A DNA stretch of 64,000 nucleotides from Armatimonadota bacterium (GCA_029551395.1 JAKPFN010000066.1:58252-122251), one strand, 5' to 3'; shown: positions 52,932 through 61,818, counted from the first letter of the stretch. Numbers and translations are program-made. Notes: generated by a model not told the origin, from the sequence alone.

Positions 52932-53837
52932 TCAATGCTGCATTAGCTTAGCGAGTATTTCCCGGCTTTTGACCATCTCTTCGGCGCTGGCTGTTTTGTG
53001 GATTTCCAGCACTGGAATCACATCAGGAGAGACATATTTCATCAGCCGTGGGAAATCGATTGTTCCGAGAGTAAGCGGACGGTGGTCATGCTTGCCTGTA
53101 ACATCATGCACATGCATCCCAAGCATGCGGCCTGAGTAGCGGGACAGAAATTCTTCTTGTCCTGCTATCCCAACAAGGCCAAGCATGTGCACATGTCCGA
53201 AATCGTGCCAATAACCTCCTGCTGACGGTGGTATGGCCTGCATGAATAACTCCATCTCGTCGAATGTAGGTATTTCGGTATATAAAAGTCTGGTTTCTAT
53301 GCCTAGAAGCACATCGCCGGCAATTTTCTCGGCTAGTTTCGAGGCGCTTTTCAGCGCAGCATCGAGATATGGCTTGATTATCGTTTCCCGGTATGCTAAA
53401 TCTTGTCTAACAATCTCGTCTGCTTCATCGTTGCGGCCCTGGAGTCTCAGGTCAAGAACCTGTTGATGGTTATTTTTCATCTCCACCTGTCCCATGTGTA
53501 AAACGATGGCTTTGGCTCCTAATCTGCTGGCCCATTCAGCAGTTTTGAGTGTCATATCAACAGCTTTTCGCCGCTCGATTGGGTCAGGAGAAGAAAAACG
53601 ATAAAAATCTCCACTCCCGCTGTCACGAGGATATTCTGGCAAGGGACAATAGTTATGTAGTGTGGCGATATTGATATCCGGGAGCATGGTTTCGATTTCT
53701 TCAAGCATCGATTCGGTCAAATGAACATTTAATTCAAAAGAATTAAAGCCTAAATCTTGAAGTTCGCTTATAATAGCTTGTGCGTTTTCATGCCGAAGAG
53801 CGTTCCAAACAGTGGATACAGCGATTGACGGACTCAT
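52932..53837 (-). CDS. Sugar phosphate isomerase/epimerase-like TIM-barrel protein
   Basis: 301 residues from ATG 53837; GGAGG is 5 bases upstream, whereas ATG 53849 would place that site inside the gene. TIM-barrel fold of the AP-endonuclease-2 / xylose-isomerase-like family: GFNSFELNVHLTES, DINIATLHNYCPLPEYPRDS, WASRLGAKAIVLHMGQVEMK, VLLGIETRLLYTEIPTFDE, YWHDFGHVHMLG, MLGMHVHDVTGKHDHRPLTL and VIPVLEIHKTA. The histidine and acidic residues expected for a divalent metal site are present. Family members act on varied sugars or inositols, so the substrate is unknown. It lies upstream of the glycosidase-like gene on the same strand, across a 207-base gap. Confidence 0.85.
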   Translation of the reverse strand: MSPSIAVSTVWNALRHENAQAIISELQDLGFNSFELNVHLTESMLEEIETMLPDINIATLHNYCPLPEYPRDSGSGDFYRFSSPDPIERRKAVDMTLKTAEWASRLGAKAIVLHMGQVEMKNNHQQVLDLRLQGRNDEADEIVRQDLAYRETIIKPYLDAALKSASKLAEKIAGDVLLGIETRLLYTEIPTFDEMELFMQAIPPSAGGYWHDFGHVHMLGLVGIAGQEEFLSRYSGRMLGMHVHDVTGKHDHRPLTLGTIDFPRLMKYVSPDVIPVLEIHKTASAEEMVKSREILAKLMQH

Positions 53838-53975
53838 TTTTGCCTCCATAGTTCGGGCCGATTATACCATTCGTATGCTCAGGAGGTAAAGCTGAGATAT
53901 TTGGCGAAGTAATTCTAGTTGATGCTCCGCTTTATGGAATAATGAGATTCCAGAACCGAAGCATTTGAGGTCGAT

Positions 53976-54641
53976 ATGGCTGAAAGAGAAGAAGATCAAT
54001 TAAATAATCAGGCGCAACAGGAGGAGATACCAGTGCTGGACGGAGATGTACCGTCCGGCATTGCGCGTCTTCGAGAAGAATGGGTCAAACTCGGGCTTGC
54101 TCCTTCCAGTCACGAGAAACAGACGGTAGGATTAGAACCGGTAATATTCCCCGAACCTGTGGGCGACTACCGGGTAATGGTTGAAGAAGCCAGGACTCTT
54201 ACGGGCCTTTCGGAAGAGGCTATGGACCGGTTGATCTCCAGTGGGGAACTTGACTCTATTCTGGTCAGGTTCGAAACAGGGCCAAAGAGGATGATTAGTC
54301 AGTCATCTCTTGCAAGATTTCTGGCTGATGCCGGAATGGCTCCTGAACTGTCAGAGCGGTTGGCTGTGCCTTCTGAGGAGATTACTTCCACTTTGGAAGA
54401 AATCCGTGCTCAGATGCAGGAGATGAAAGAGACTCATGCAAGGCAGTTGCAGCAGTTTAAGGATATCCTGCTGCTGGAGATACGCAATCTGAAGGAACAG
54501 GATCGGGACCTGACGTCGTTTATCTACGACCTGACAGCAGGACTCGAGGATTTGTGGCCTAAGTTGAAGAAAAGAAAGCGCACAACGCCGCAAGATAAGC
54601 ATGAAACTCAAGACCAGGACCCATCTTCTGGTGGCGCTTAG
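53976..54641 (+). CDS. Coiled-coil protein with possible helix-turn-helix, unknown function
   Basis: 221 residues; ATG with GAGG 7 bases upstream. An acidic, disordered-looking N-terminus (residues 1-60). Residues about 65-120 have an excisionase/MerR-like helical pattern (ARTLTGLSEEAMDRLISSGE, LVRFETGPKRMISQSSLARF), in which RMISQSSLARFL would be the recognition-type segment. A long amphipathic coiled coil (about 130-185: EITSTLEEIRAQMQEMKETH, QLQQFKDILLLEIRNLKEQD) and a basic tail (KLKKRKR) follow. Possibly a DNA-associated regulator that dimerises by its coiled coil. I recognise no family. The 54642-54902 spacer downstream is AT-rich and shows no firm signals. Confidence 0.65.
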   Translation: MAEREEDQLNNQAQQEEIPVLDGDVPSGIARLREEWVKLGLAPSSHEKQTVGLEPVIFPEPVGDYRVMVEEARTLTGLSEEAMDRLISSGELDSILVRFETGPKRMISQSSLARFLADAGMAPELSERLAVPSEEITSTLEEIRAQMQEMKETHARQLQQFKDILLLEIRNLKEQDRDLTSFIYDLTAGLEDLWPKLKKRKRTTPQDKHETQDQDPSSGGA

Positions 54642-54902
54642 CGGTTATTTAAATTATTAATTGTACATTTATCATCTAACAAGGAATTTCTTAATCAATA
54701 GAGAAATAAATAGAATAAGAGAATATCGCGATGTTCGATTCTTTGCCTATTTGCCAGGATTCAGATCTTCTTTGCTAGATGAGTTTGGATAAATATGACT
54801 TGTTGATGCTTTGCCGGAAAGCTGTTCTATTGATGGCATTGCAATTACAGGTTGTGCTGGGGTGAGGGTTATTCCTGAACCCATAGAATATTGCGAGAGG
54901 TT

Positions 54903-56081
54903 ATGAGTAGTAAAGAAGTATTTGATTCTGATAAGCAGTATGTCATGAATACCTATGCGCGGCAGCCGTTGGTGTTGGTGCGCGGTGAGGGAATCTGGGT
55001 CTGGGACGACCAGGGAAAACAGTATCTGGATTTTGTTTCAGGAATAGCAGTAAACGGGCTGGGACACTGCCATCCGCGAGTAGTGGAGGCAATAAGAGAG
55101 CAGGCAGGAGTGCTTATGCATACAAGCAACCTGTATTGCACCCAACTTCAGCCCAAACTTGCCAAAATGCTGGTGGAGTCGTCTGCCTTTGACAAGGTGT
55201 TTTTCTGTAACAGTGGTGCAGAGGCTAACGAGGCAGCCATTAAGATTGCACGCAAGTATGGCAAGCAAAAATCTCCTGATAAAGTGGAGATTATAACAGC
55301 TTTGCTGTCGTTCCATGGCCGGACAATGGGAGCAATCACAGCGACCGGGCAGGAAAAGTATCAGAAATGGTTTGCTCCGCTTGTTCCGGGGTTTAAATAT
55401 GTTCCTTATAACGATATAGAAGCGCTGGAAGAAGCGATTAACGAAAACACTTGCGCGGTAATATTAGAGCCTGTGCAAGGGGAGAGCGGAGTTCATCCTG
55501 CAACAGTTGAATATCTGCGGTTTGCACGGACGGCATGTGATTCGGATGACGCTCTTCTTATTTTCGATGAAATCCAGACCGGACTTGGAAGGACCGGCAA
55601 TCTGTTCGCATATGAGTATTATGGAGTAGTTCCCGATATCATGACACTTGCTAAAACCCTTGGCGGCGGGTTTCCGATAGGCGCCTGCCTGACCAGAGGA
55701 GAAGCGACAAATATACTTCAACCCGGGGATCATGCTTCTACCTTTGGCGGAAACCCGCTCGCCTCCGCGGCAGCAATTGCTGCACTTTCGGCTATCAAGA
55801 AAGACGGATTAGTCGAAAACGCGAAGGTGATGGGTGATTACTTGCAAAAGGAACTCAGAAAACTGCCGGTAGAAGAGGTCCGCGGCCTTGGGCTGATGAT
55901 CGGTATCCAGCTCAACAATCCCACTGCCAAAGCTATTGGAGCAGCGTGTACAGAGAACGGCTTGCTGGTCAACCCCATCGGAGACAGCATCATCAGACTT
56001 CTTCCGCCTCTTATCGTGACCAATGAAGACATTGACCAGGCGGTTGAGATATTGAAAAACGCAATCCAGGCTGCTGGATAG
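54903..56081 (+). CDS. argD: Acetylornithine aminotransferase
   Basis: 392 residues from ATG 54903; TTG 54891 is an alternative. PLP fold-type I class III enzyme that aminates N-acetylglutamate semialdehyde to N-acetylornithine in arginine biosynthesis. Motifs: LDFVSGIAVNGLGHCHPRVV, FCNSGAEANEAAIKIARKYG, SFHGRTMGAITATGQEKYQ, LEPVQGESGVHP, LLIFDEIQTGLGRTG, the PLP lysine in TLAKTLGGGFPIGA and STFGGNPLASAAAIA. First gene of the arg cluster, followed by 346 bases of palindromic repeats before argF. Confidence 0.96.
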   Translation: MSSKEVFDSDKQYVMNTYARQPLVLVRGEGIWVWDDQGKQYLDFVSGIAVNGLGHCHPRVVEAIREQAGVLMHTSNLYCTQLQPKLAKMLVESSAFDKVFFCNSGAEANEAAIKIARKYGKQKSPDKVEIITALLSFHGRTMGAITATGQEKYQKWFAPLVPGFKYVPYNDIEALEEAINENTCAVILEPVQGESGVHPATVEYLRFARTACDSDDALLIFDEIQTGLGRTGNLFAYEYYGVVPDIMTLAKTLGGGFPIGACLTRGEATNILQPGDHASTFGGNPLASAAAIAALSAIKKDGLVENAKVMGDYLQKELRKLPVEEVRGLGLMIGIQLNNPTAKAIGAACTENGLLVNPIGDSIIRLLPPLIVTNEDIDQAVEILKNAIQAAG

Positions 56082-56128
56082 ATGCCAAACCGGAGTCAAC
56101 CGATACACTCAGGTTAAATTACTACCTT

Positions 56129-56356
56129 CGGGCTAAATTTGCAATTTAGCCCGGAAAAGCAGAAAAGGGATTTGCAATCCCTCCCTAGGAACGGGATTGC
56201 AAATCCCTCCCTAGAGGATAAATGTCACCCTGAACTTGTTTCAGGGTCTCTTGATTGTTAAGAGATGCCGAATCAAGTTCGGCATGACATATTTACACTC
56301 GGGCTAAATTTGCAATTTAGCCCGGAATAGTGGATAAGGGATTTGCAATCCCTCCC
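56129..56356. repeat. Palindromic repeat cluster between argD and argF
   Basis: The 56082-56427 spacer holds two copies of a 26-base palindrome with core GGGCTAAATTTGCAATTTAG (56129-56154 and 56300-56325) and three copies of GGGATTTGCAATCCCTCCC or its variant (56167-56185, 56193-56211, 56338-56356). The last kind also occurs at 9260-9278. Both share an ATTTGCAAT centre with different arms, as expected for related REP-like elements. They flank the 69-base element described separately. Confidence 0.85.
56222..56290. mobile_element. 69-base two-hairpin palindromic element (MITE-like)
   Basis: ATGTCA ... TGACAT termini enclose two hairpins: ACCCTGAA/TTCAGGGT and GCCGAA/TTCGGC, joined by TCTCTT/AAGAGA. 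The CACCCTGAACTTGTTTCAGG and CCGAATCAAGTTCGGCATGA arms resemble short palindromes scattered in many bacterial genomes, probably mobilised by an external transposase. None is encoded here. Confidence 0.7.
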
Positions 56357-56427
56357 GAGAGAAGAGTCTGGAAATTGTAAGAATTCAAGCTGAAGATATA
56401 AAATTGCATAGGGAGAGATGCACAACT

Positions 56428-57408
56428 GTGGCAAATACAGAGATTAGAATAAAAGTAGAAGATATTCGAGGCACGCAGTCGCTTCGTGGAAGAAACCTGA
56501 CTTCTATTCAGGACCTGACACCTGATGAAATCCGGGTTTTATTGGATACTGCCAGTTTCTTGAAGGAAACGATTAAAGATAACAAGACAGCTCATCACTC
56601 ATTGCTGCCCGGAAAGACGCTTGCAATGATTTTTGAAAAGCCCAGCCTGCGTACAAGGGTTACTTTTGAGACTGGTATGACTCAACTGGGCGGGCATGCC
56701 ATCTATCTTGCTCCGGCTGACATCCAGCTTGGCAAGAGAGAAACCGTCGCAGACGTAGCAAAGAACCTGTCCCGCTGGTGTGATGTGATTATGGCCAGGG
56801 TGTTCTCTCACAAGACGATAACCGAGCTTGCCGAGAATGCGACAGTTCCCGTAATAAACGGGCTTTCAGATTTGGAGCATCCATGTCAGGCGCTTGCCGA
56901 TTTCCAGACCATCAAGGAGCGTAAGGGCGAGCTTAAAGGGCTGAAACTCGCATTCATTGGCGATGGCAACAACGTTGCTAACAGCCTCATGCTTCTTGCT
57001 GCCAAGGTAGGAACGCATTTTTCTATCGGCTGTCCTGAAGGTTATGAGCCTGATGAGGAAGTTGTTGGATGGGCTAAAGCGTCTGCTGAGGAGTCAGGTT
57101 CGATAATAGAGGTTTTGGGAGATCCGGTAGAGGCTGTTCGCAACGCAGATGTTGTCTATACCGATGTTTGGACTTCTATGGGACAGGAAGCTCAGGTTGA
57201 GTTGAGAAAGATGGCATTCGAGGGCTACCAAGTCAATCAGTCTTTGATGTCTCATGCAAAGCCGGACGCAATAGTCCTTCATTGCCTTCCTGCACACAGA
57301 GGAGAAGAAATTACATCCGAAGTCCTGGACGGCCCGCAATCCGCAGTCCTGGACGAAGCCGAAAACCGCTTACACGCACAGAAAGCTGTGTTATCATTAT
57401 TAGTGTAA
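56428..57408 (+). CDS. argF: Ornithine carbamoyltransferase
   Basis: 326 residues from GTG 56428; an upstream TTG at 56404 is possible but has no ribosome-binding site. Condenses carbamoyl phosphate and ornithine to citrulline. Motifs: FEKPSLRTRVTFETGMTQLG (carbamoyl-phosphate loop, SLRTR in place of the commoner STRTR), INGLSDLEHPCQALADFQTI, FIGDGNNVANSLMLLAAKVG, YTDVWTSMGQEAQ and the ornithine-binding HCLPAHRGEEI. The last codons and stop run into an AGTGTAAAG repeat that borders the inserted four-helix-bundle gene. Cytoplasmic; part of the arg cluster with argD, argG and argH. Confidence 0.96.
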   Translation: MANTEIRIKVEDIRGTQSLRGRNLTSIQDLTPDEIRVLLDTASFLKETIKDNKTAHHSLLPGKTLAMIFEKPSLRTRVTFETGMTQLGGHAIYLAPADIQLGKRETVADVAKNLSRWCDVIMARVFSHKTITELAENATVPVINGLSDLEHPCQALADFQTIKERKGELKGLKLAFIGDGNNVANSLMLLAAKVGTHFSIGCPEGYEPDEEVVGWAKASAEESGSIIEVLGDPVEAVRNADVVYTDVWTSMGQEAQVELRKMAFEGYQVNQSLMSHAKPDAIVLHCLPAHRGEEITSEVLDGPQSAVLDEAENRLHAQKAVLSLLV

Positions 57409-57859
57409 AGAGTAAAGTGTAAAGTGGAAAGTAGGCAGCTGTGGGTGCTGTAAAACGGTTTGAGGATTTAATAGCCTGGCAGAAAGCGAGAGATCTGGCC
57501 AGAGAAATCTACCTCGCAACGAAATCCAGTGAGTTTGCCAGAGCTTTGCATTGTCGTCTCAAATACAACGCGCAGGAGTCTCTACTATGGCAAATATCGC
57601 TGAAGGTTTCGAACGCTCTGGTAAGGCGGAGTTTCCTCATTTTTTGTCGACTGCAAAAGCATCTTGTGCAGAGGTTAGGTCACATCTTTATATCGCACTT
57701 GATATTGGTTATTTGGATGAGCCAACCTTTATCAGACTAAAGATGCTTTCGGAAGAGGTTTGTCGTACCATAAGCGGGCTTCGGTCCTCCATTCAACGGC
57801 AGAGAGATGTACCTTCTGGTGGTGACTGACTTTACACTTTTCCCTTTACACTTTTCACT
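57402..57859. repeat. Inverted repeats flanking the four-helix-bundle gene
   Basis: Left arm 57402-57432 begins AGTGTAAAGAGTAAAGTG; right arm 57829-57859 is its reverse complement in style (ACTTTACACTTTTCCCTTTA). The two arms bracket one small gene inside the arg cluster, and the argF stop lies within the left arm. This suggests the gene arrived as a unit with its flanking repeats. Confidence 0.7.
57441..57829 (+). pseudogene. Four-helix-bundle protein (rRNA intervening-sequence type), frameshifted
   Basis: GTG 57441 begins VKRFEDLIAWQKARDLAREI, the signature start of the 23S-rRNA intervening-sequence four-helix-bundle family. At about 57543 the reading frame breaks. After GAGTTTGCCAGA the homology continues one frame over ([20 protein letters not shown], then [20 protein letters not shown]) to the stop at 57829. 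Adding one base near 57543 (GAC TTT GCA) restores a protein of about 129 residues of normal length. It is therefore a one-base deletion or sequencing error. Family members occur inside 23S rRNA inserts and as solitary genes of unknown function. Here it sits between argF and argG, bordered by inverted repeats. Confidence 0.85.
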
Positions 57860-57879
57860 AGCAACGTAGGAGGTAGTAC

Positions 57880-59067
57880 ATGAAAACCGTCGTGCTCGTC
57901 TATTCTGGCGGGCTGGACACATCCGTTTGTATCCCGATGATGCGGGAAGATTATGGGTTTGACAGAGTAGTCACCGCCACCATTGATGTTGGACAACCGA
58001 TAGAGGACATCAGGCAGGCTGAAGAAAAAGCCGAAATCCTCAAAACGGAACATTATACAATAGATGCAAAGGAAGAGTTCGTTAAAGACTTCATCTTCCC
58101 GGCCATCAAAGCGAATGGCGATTATCAAGGTTATCCGCTGAGCACAGCAATTGCCCGTCCGTTAATCGGGTTGAAGGCAGTTGAGATCGCAAGACAGGTT
58201 GGAGCAAAGGCGTTCTGCCACGGCTGTACTGGTAAGGGTAACGATCAGTTCCGCATCGAGTATATGATGCGGGTGCTGATGCCGGACGCAGAAATCATTG
58301 CCCCCATGAGGGAAAGAAACTATACCCGCAGTGAGGAGATTGAATACGCACAGAAGCGTGGAATCCCGCTTGATGTAAGTTTCGAGAAGATATGGTCGAT
58401 AGACGAGAACATGTGGGGCCGCTCCATTGAAGGCGGCAGGCTGGAAGAGACTGATTATCCGCCTCCTGAGGAGATTTACAAGTGGACTAAGAACCCAGTG
58501 GAAGCTCCAGACAAGCCTCGTGACATTGAACTTGGATTTGAGCATGGAGTTCCTGTTTCCATAGATGGACAGGTTCTCTCTCCACTCGATCTTGTAATGG
58601 AGATGCATAAAATCTCCTGTGAGCATGGCGTAGGCCGGCTGGATATTGTGGAAGACCGAATAATCGGCTTGAAGGTCAGGGAAAATTACGAATGCCCTGC
58701 TGCGGTAGCTATTATTACAGCGCATAAGGCGCTTGAAGCGCTTGTCTGCACCAGGGACGAGATGCACTTCAAGTCGCTGGTCGATCATGAATGGGGCGAT
58801 CTTGCTTACAAAGGACTGTGGTATGATCCATTCAAGGAGGCTCTCGAGGCATTTATCGATAAGATTCAGGAGCGAGTCACCGGAACCGTCAAGTTGAGGT
58901 TCTTCAAAGGTTCTGTCAGGGCGATTGGCCGCGCCAGCAAGTACGCGCTCTACTCCGAAGACCTTGCGAGCTTCGACTCAAAAACATTCGACCAATCCAA
59001 GATGGAAGGCATGGTCCAGGTCCACGGTATGCAGACCAGGATGTACAGAATGGTGAAGGGGAACTGA
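57880..59067 (+). CDS. argG: Argininosuccinate synthase
   Basis: 395 residues; ATG with AGGAGGT 6 bases upstream. Joins citrulline and aspartate using ATP. Motifs: the ATP pyrophosphatase loop VLVYSGGLDTSVC, YPLSTAIARPLIG, CHGCTGKGNDQFRIEY, SIDENMWGRSIEGGRLE and the C-terminal KLRFFKGSVRAIGRASKYAL. Normal length with all conserved segments. It follows the four-helix-bundle insertion, so transcription from argF may be altered here; the flanking repeats leave only about 20 bases before its ribosome-binding site. Confidence 0.97.
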   Translation: MKTVVLVYSGGLDTSVCIPMMREDYGFDRVVTATIDVGQPIEDIRQAEEKAEILKTEHYTIDAKEEFVKDFIFPAIKANGDYQGYPLSTAIARPLIGLKAVEIARQVGAKAFCHGCTGKGNDQFRIEYMMRVLMPDAEIIAPMRERNYTRSEEIEYAQKRGIPLDVSFEKIWSIDENMWGRSIEGGRLEETDYPPPEEIYKWTKNPVEAPDKPRDIELGFEHGVPVSIDGQVLSPLDLVMEMHKISCEHGVGRLDIVEDRIIGLKVRENYECPAAVAIITAHKALEALVCTRDEMHFKSLVDHEWGDLAYKGLWYDPFKEALEAFIDKIQERVTGTVKLRFFKGSVRAIGRASKYALYSEDLASFDSKTFDQSKMEGMVQVHGMQTRMYRMVKGN

Positions 59068-59163
59068 TAGCCTTCAGCGGTCAGCTATCAACTGATGGCT
59101 GACCGCTTCCAACCTTTGGTTAGAGATGCTGTTGTGGTAATTAGGCACAAGGAGGCAACTGAG

Positions 59164-59967
59164 ATGTTAAATGAAGCATTCAGTGAGTTCAAGCGGATCG
59201 GCTTAATCTTGCTGATAGAGTTAGCATTCTTTATGACTTCTGCAGTTGTTGTTGCAATTCTTATATCAGTTTTGCATCTACCTCTGGTTGTTGGTTTGAG
59301 TATTATCCTATTGGCAACCGCGCCTCTCCCGTTTACGATTGGTTACCACTGGAGAAACCAGTATGTGACCCCGGCTATGCGTCTCTTCTTCAGCTTGCTC
59401 GGACTTCTGTTGGTGGCATCAACTACTACCGCAAATGCTGTCGATGCTATTGTTAAACCGGATAAAGCTCTTGAGAATCTGATGTCAACAGGCACGTACT
59501 TTGTTTACTTCGGTTTACCATACCTATTTGGCCGTTTGGTAAGAAGATTGCTCAGAAGAAGATTTTCAGAGCATACTGAAAAACCTGATCGAAAGACGGT
59601 CTTGACGCTTGTGTTGTTGATTATACTATGTTCAATTCTTCTTGGTATTAGCCGTGAATTACAATCTATATGGATTCGGTTGATTCTGACGTTAGCAGGA
59701 TACTTTTTTGGATTACTGTCCCTCTTCCTGCTGGCGTTTTGGAAGGATATTAGATCAGGAGCCTCTACAATAGGTAGAATACTCCTGAATTATGCTAAGC
59801 CAGCATTATTACTGGGCATAGTATTTGGATTTCCTACAGTCAGTGGGATTCCAATGTGGGCTAGTGTTATGATATCTGTAGGAATAGGTGTAATGCTGGC
59901 ATTGTGGTTAAGTCGTTTAGGAGTTTTTGTTCAACAGAATAGACACCGTGATCTTGATAGCACTTGA
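59164..59967 (+). CDS. Hydrophobic multi-span membrane protein, unknown
   Basis: 267 residues from ATG 59164, chosen because AGGAGG lies 8 bases upstream; the frame opens earlier at 59095. Roughly seven to eight spans (for example IGLILLIELAFFMTSAVVVA, LFFSLLGLLLVASTTT, VLTLVLLIILCSILLGI, ALLLGIVFGFPTVSGI, MISVGIGVMLALWLSRLGVF). A basic cytoplasmic loop, RLVRRLLRRRFSEHTEKPDR, sits near the middle. No signature of a known transporter was recognised. It lies between argG and argH, but nothing ties it to arginine; an amino-acid exporter or uncharacterised integral protein would both be guesses. Confidence 0.6.
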   Translation: MLNEAFSEFKRIGLILLIELAFFMTSAVVVAILISVLHLPLVVGLSIILLATAPLPFTIGYHWRNQYVTPAMRLFFSLLGLLLVASTTTANAVDAIVKPDKALENLMSTGTYFVYFGLPYLFGRLVRRLLRRRFSEHTEKPDRKTVLTLVLLIILCSILLGISRELQSIWIRLILTLAGYFFGLLSLFLLAFWKDIRSGASTIGRILLNYAKPALLLGIVFGFPTVSGIPMWASVMISVGIGVMLALWLSRLGVFVQQNRHRDLDST

Positions 59968-60006
59968 TTACGATCGGATAAATATAATTAATTAGGGAGA
60001 AAAGGG

Positions 60007-60351
60007 ATGATTGTCGCAGCATGCGGACTGGTTTGCAGTGATTGTGAGGCTTATAAAGCCACACAGGCAGGTGATGCTCAGGAGATAGCTAAGATCGCCA
60101 GGCAGTGGACTGAAGAATACAAGATTGAGTTCAAACCAGAACAAGTGTGGTGTGATGGGTGCATGACCACCGACGAGCGAAAGAACGATTATGCTGGTAA
60201 ATGCCCGATACGAGCATGTGTAATCGACCATAAGCTTGAACACTGTGCTCAATGTGTTGATTATGCTTGTGAAGTGTTATCTAAGTTCCACCAGATGGTT
60301 CCTGATGCTAAAAAAGCTTTGGATGAGCTATACGGAGCGTCAACAGAATAA
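60007..60351 (+). CDS. DUF3795 Cys-rich protein
   Basis: 114 residues; ATG preceded by GGGAGAAAAGGG. The N-terminus AACGLVCSDCEAYKATQAGD and later VWCDGCMTTDER, CPIRACVIDH and CAQCVDYACEVL match the DUF3795 pattern, in which about eight cysteines probably bind a metal or iron-sulfur cluster. Soluble. Function unknown for the family. It sits 39 bases after the membrane protein and 43 bases before argH on the same strand, so the three may be co-transcribed. Confidence 0.85.
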   Translation: MIVAACGLVCSDCEAYKATQAGDAQEIAKIARQWTEEYKIEFKPEQVWCDGCMTTDERKNDYAGKCPIRACVIDHKLEHCAQCVDYACEVLSKFHQMVPDAKKALDELYGASTE

Positions 60352-60394
60352 GAGTCATATATTTGTAATTGAAAGTGAGGATGTCTAGAAGCTG

Positions 60395-61786
60395 ATGGCT
60401 GATAAACCTCAGAAACTTTGGGGCGGGAGATTCGCCAAATCGACAGACAAGGCTGTGGAGGAGTTCACAGCCTCTGTGCATTTTGATTCACGGCTCTTTG
60501 AGCAGGATATAAGAGGGTCCATTGCACATGCCAAAATGCTCGGTAAATGCGGGATCATCCCACAAGCAGATTCAGAAAAGATCGTCAAAGGTCTGCAGGA
60601 GCTTCTGTCCGACTACAGGCAGGGGTTGGTGACCTTTGATCCATCAGCCGAAGATGTCCACATGAACGTCGAGAAGCTTCTAAGTGCGAAGATTGGCGAA
60701 CCGGCAGGCAGATTGCACACCGCGCGCAGCAGGAACGACCAGGTGGCAACTGATATCCGGCTGTGGATGAAAGATGAAATAGACGCAATAACCAGACTCA
60801 TGACCGAATTTCAGCAAGTACTGGTTGATACTGCATCAGAGCACCTGGACACCCTCATGCCTGGGTATACTCATCTTCAACATGCCCAACCTGTGCTTCT
60901 TGCTCATCATCTTCTGGCTTATTTTTGGATGATCGAGCGGGATAAAGGCCGGTTTATGGACTGCAAACGCCGCGCGGATGTCCTTCCGCTTGGTTCTGGC
61001 GCGCTCGCGGGCACAGGTTTTCCAATCGACCGGGAGTTCGTCGCTCAGGAACTGGGTTTTGCTCGAATTTCCGAAAACAGCCTGGATGCCGTTTCTGACA
61101 GGGATTTCATCTCTGAGTTTCTGGCTGCAGCAGCGATATCCATGACCCATCTTTCACGTTTTGCCGAAGAACTGGTGCTGTGGTCCAGCCCTGAGTTCGG
61201 ATTTGTTGAGCTTGATGACTCGGTTACGACCGGATCGAGCATCATGCCCCAGAAGAAGAACCCGGATGCAGCAGAACTTACTCGTGGAAAGACTGGCCGA
61301 GTGTTCGGCGGCCTTATGACCATCCTTACCGTGCAAAAAGGCCTTCCGCTTTCATATAACCGCGATCTTCAGGAAGACAAAGAGCCGCTTTTCGATGCAG
61401 CTGACACCCTCAGGGGAGCGCTTTCTGTGTTCATCCCGATGATTGCCACTGCTCAGTTCAAACCTGACCGGATGCGGCGATCGCTTCATGGAGATTTTTC
61501 GACTGCAACCGATCTTGCGGACTATCTTGTGCGCACAGGTATGCCGTTCAGAAAGGCACATGAGGTAGTAGGGAAGCTGGTAGCGGAATGTATCGCAAGC
61601 AGCAAGGGGCTTGAGGACTTGACGCTGGACGATCTGAAATCGATCGCGCCTGAACTGACCGGAGATGCTCTCATGCTTCTTCAACCAGAAAATAGTGCCG
61701 CTTCCCGTTCCATACCAGGCGGTACGGCAAGATCAGCAGTGGAAAAACAGCTTCAGGCAGCTAAAAGTCTGCTATCCGTATCTTGA
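60395..61786 (+). CDS. argH: Argininosuccinate lyase
   Basis: 463 residues, usual length. Splits argininosuccinate into arginine and fumarate, the last step of arginine biosynthesis. Fumarase-superfamily signatures are intact: LWGGRFAKSTDKAVEEFTAS at the N-terminus, DVHMNVEKLL, RLHTARSRNDQVATDIRLWM, MPGYTHLQHAQPVLLAHHL, the catalytic serine loop GSSIMPQKKNPDAAELTRGK and GFPIDRE. The last residues (EKQLQAAKSLLS) are normal. It closes the argD-argF-argG-argH set; argB, argC and argJ are not in the window. Confidence 0.97.
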   Translation: MADKPQKLWGGRFAKSTDKAVEEFTASVHFDSRLFEQDIRGSIAHAKMLGKCGIIPQADSEKIVKGLQELLSDYRQGLVTFDPSAEDVHMNVEKLLSAKIGEPAGRLHTARSRNDQVATDIRLWMKDEIDAITRLMTEFQQVLVDTASEHLDTLMPGYTHLQHAQPVLLAHHLLAYFWMIERDKGRFMDCKRRADVLPLGSGALAGTGFPIDREFVAQELGFARISENSLDAVSDRDFISEFLAAAAISMTHLSRFAEELVLWSSPEFGFVELDDSVTTGSSIMPQKKNPDAAELTRGKTGRVFGGLMTILTVQKGLPLSYNRDLQEDKEPLFDAADTLRGALSVFIPMIATAQFKPDRMRRSLHGDFSTATDLADYLVRTGMPFRKAHEVVGKLVAECIASSKGLEDLTLDDLKSIAPELTGDALMLLQPENSAASRSIPGGTARSAVEKQLQAAKSLLSVS

Positions 61787-61818
61787 TGTAGGTACAGAGG
61801 AATTATCACCAATAGAGG

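Noticed and set aside
56340..56428. ARG-box operator upstream of argF (TGTAAGAATTCA)
   Set aside because: Only a half-match to the AhrC/ArgR consensus and no second box; not enough support.
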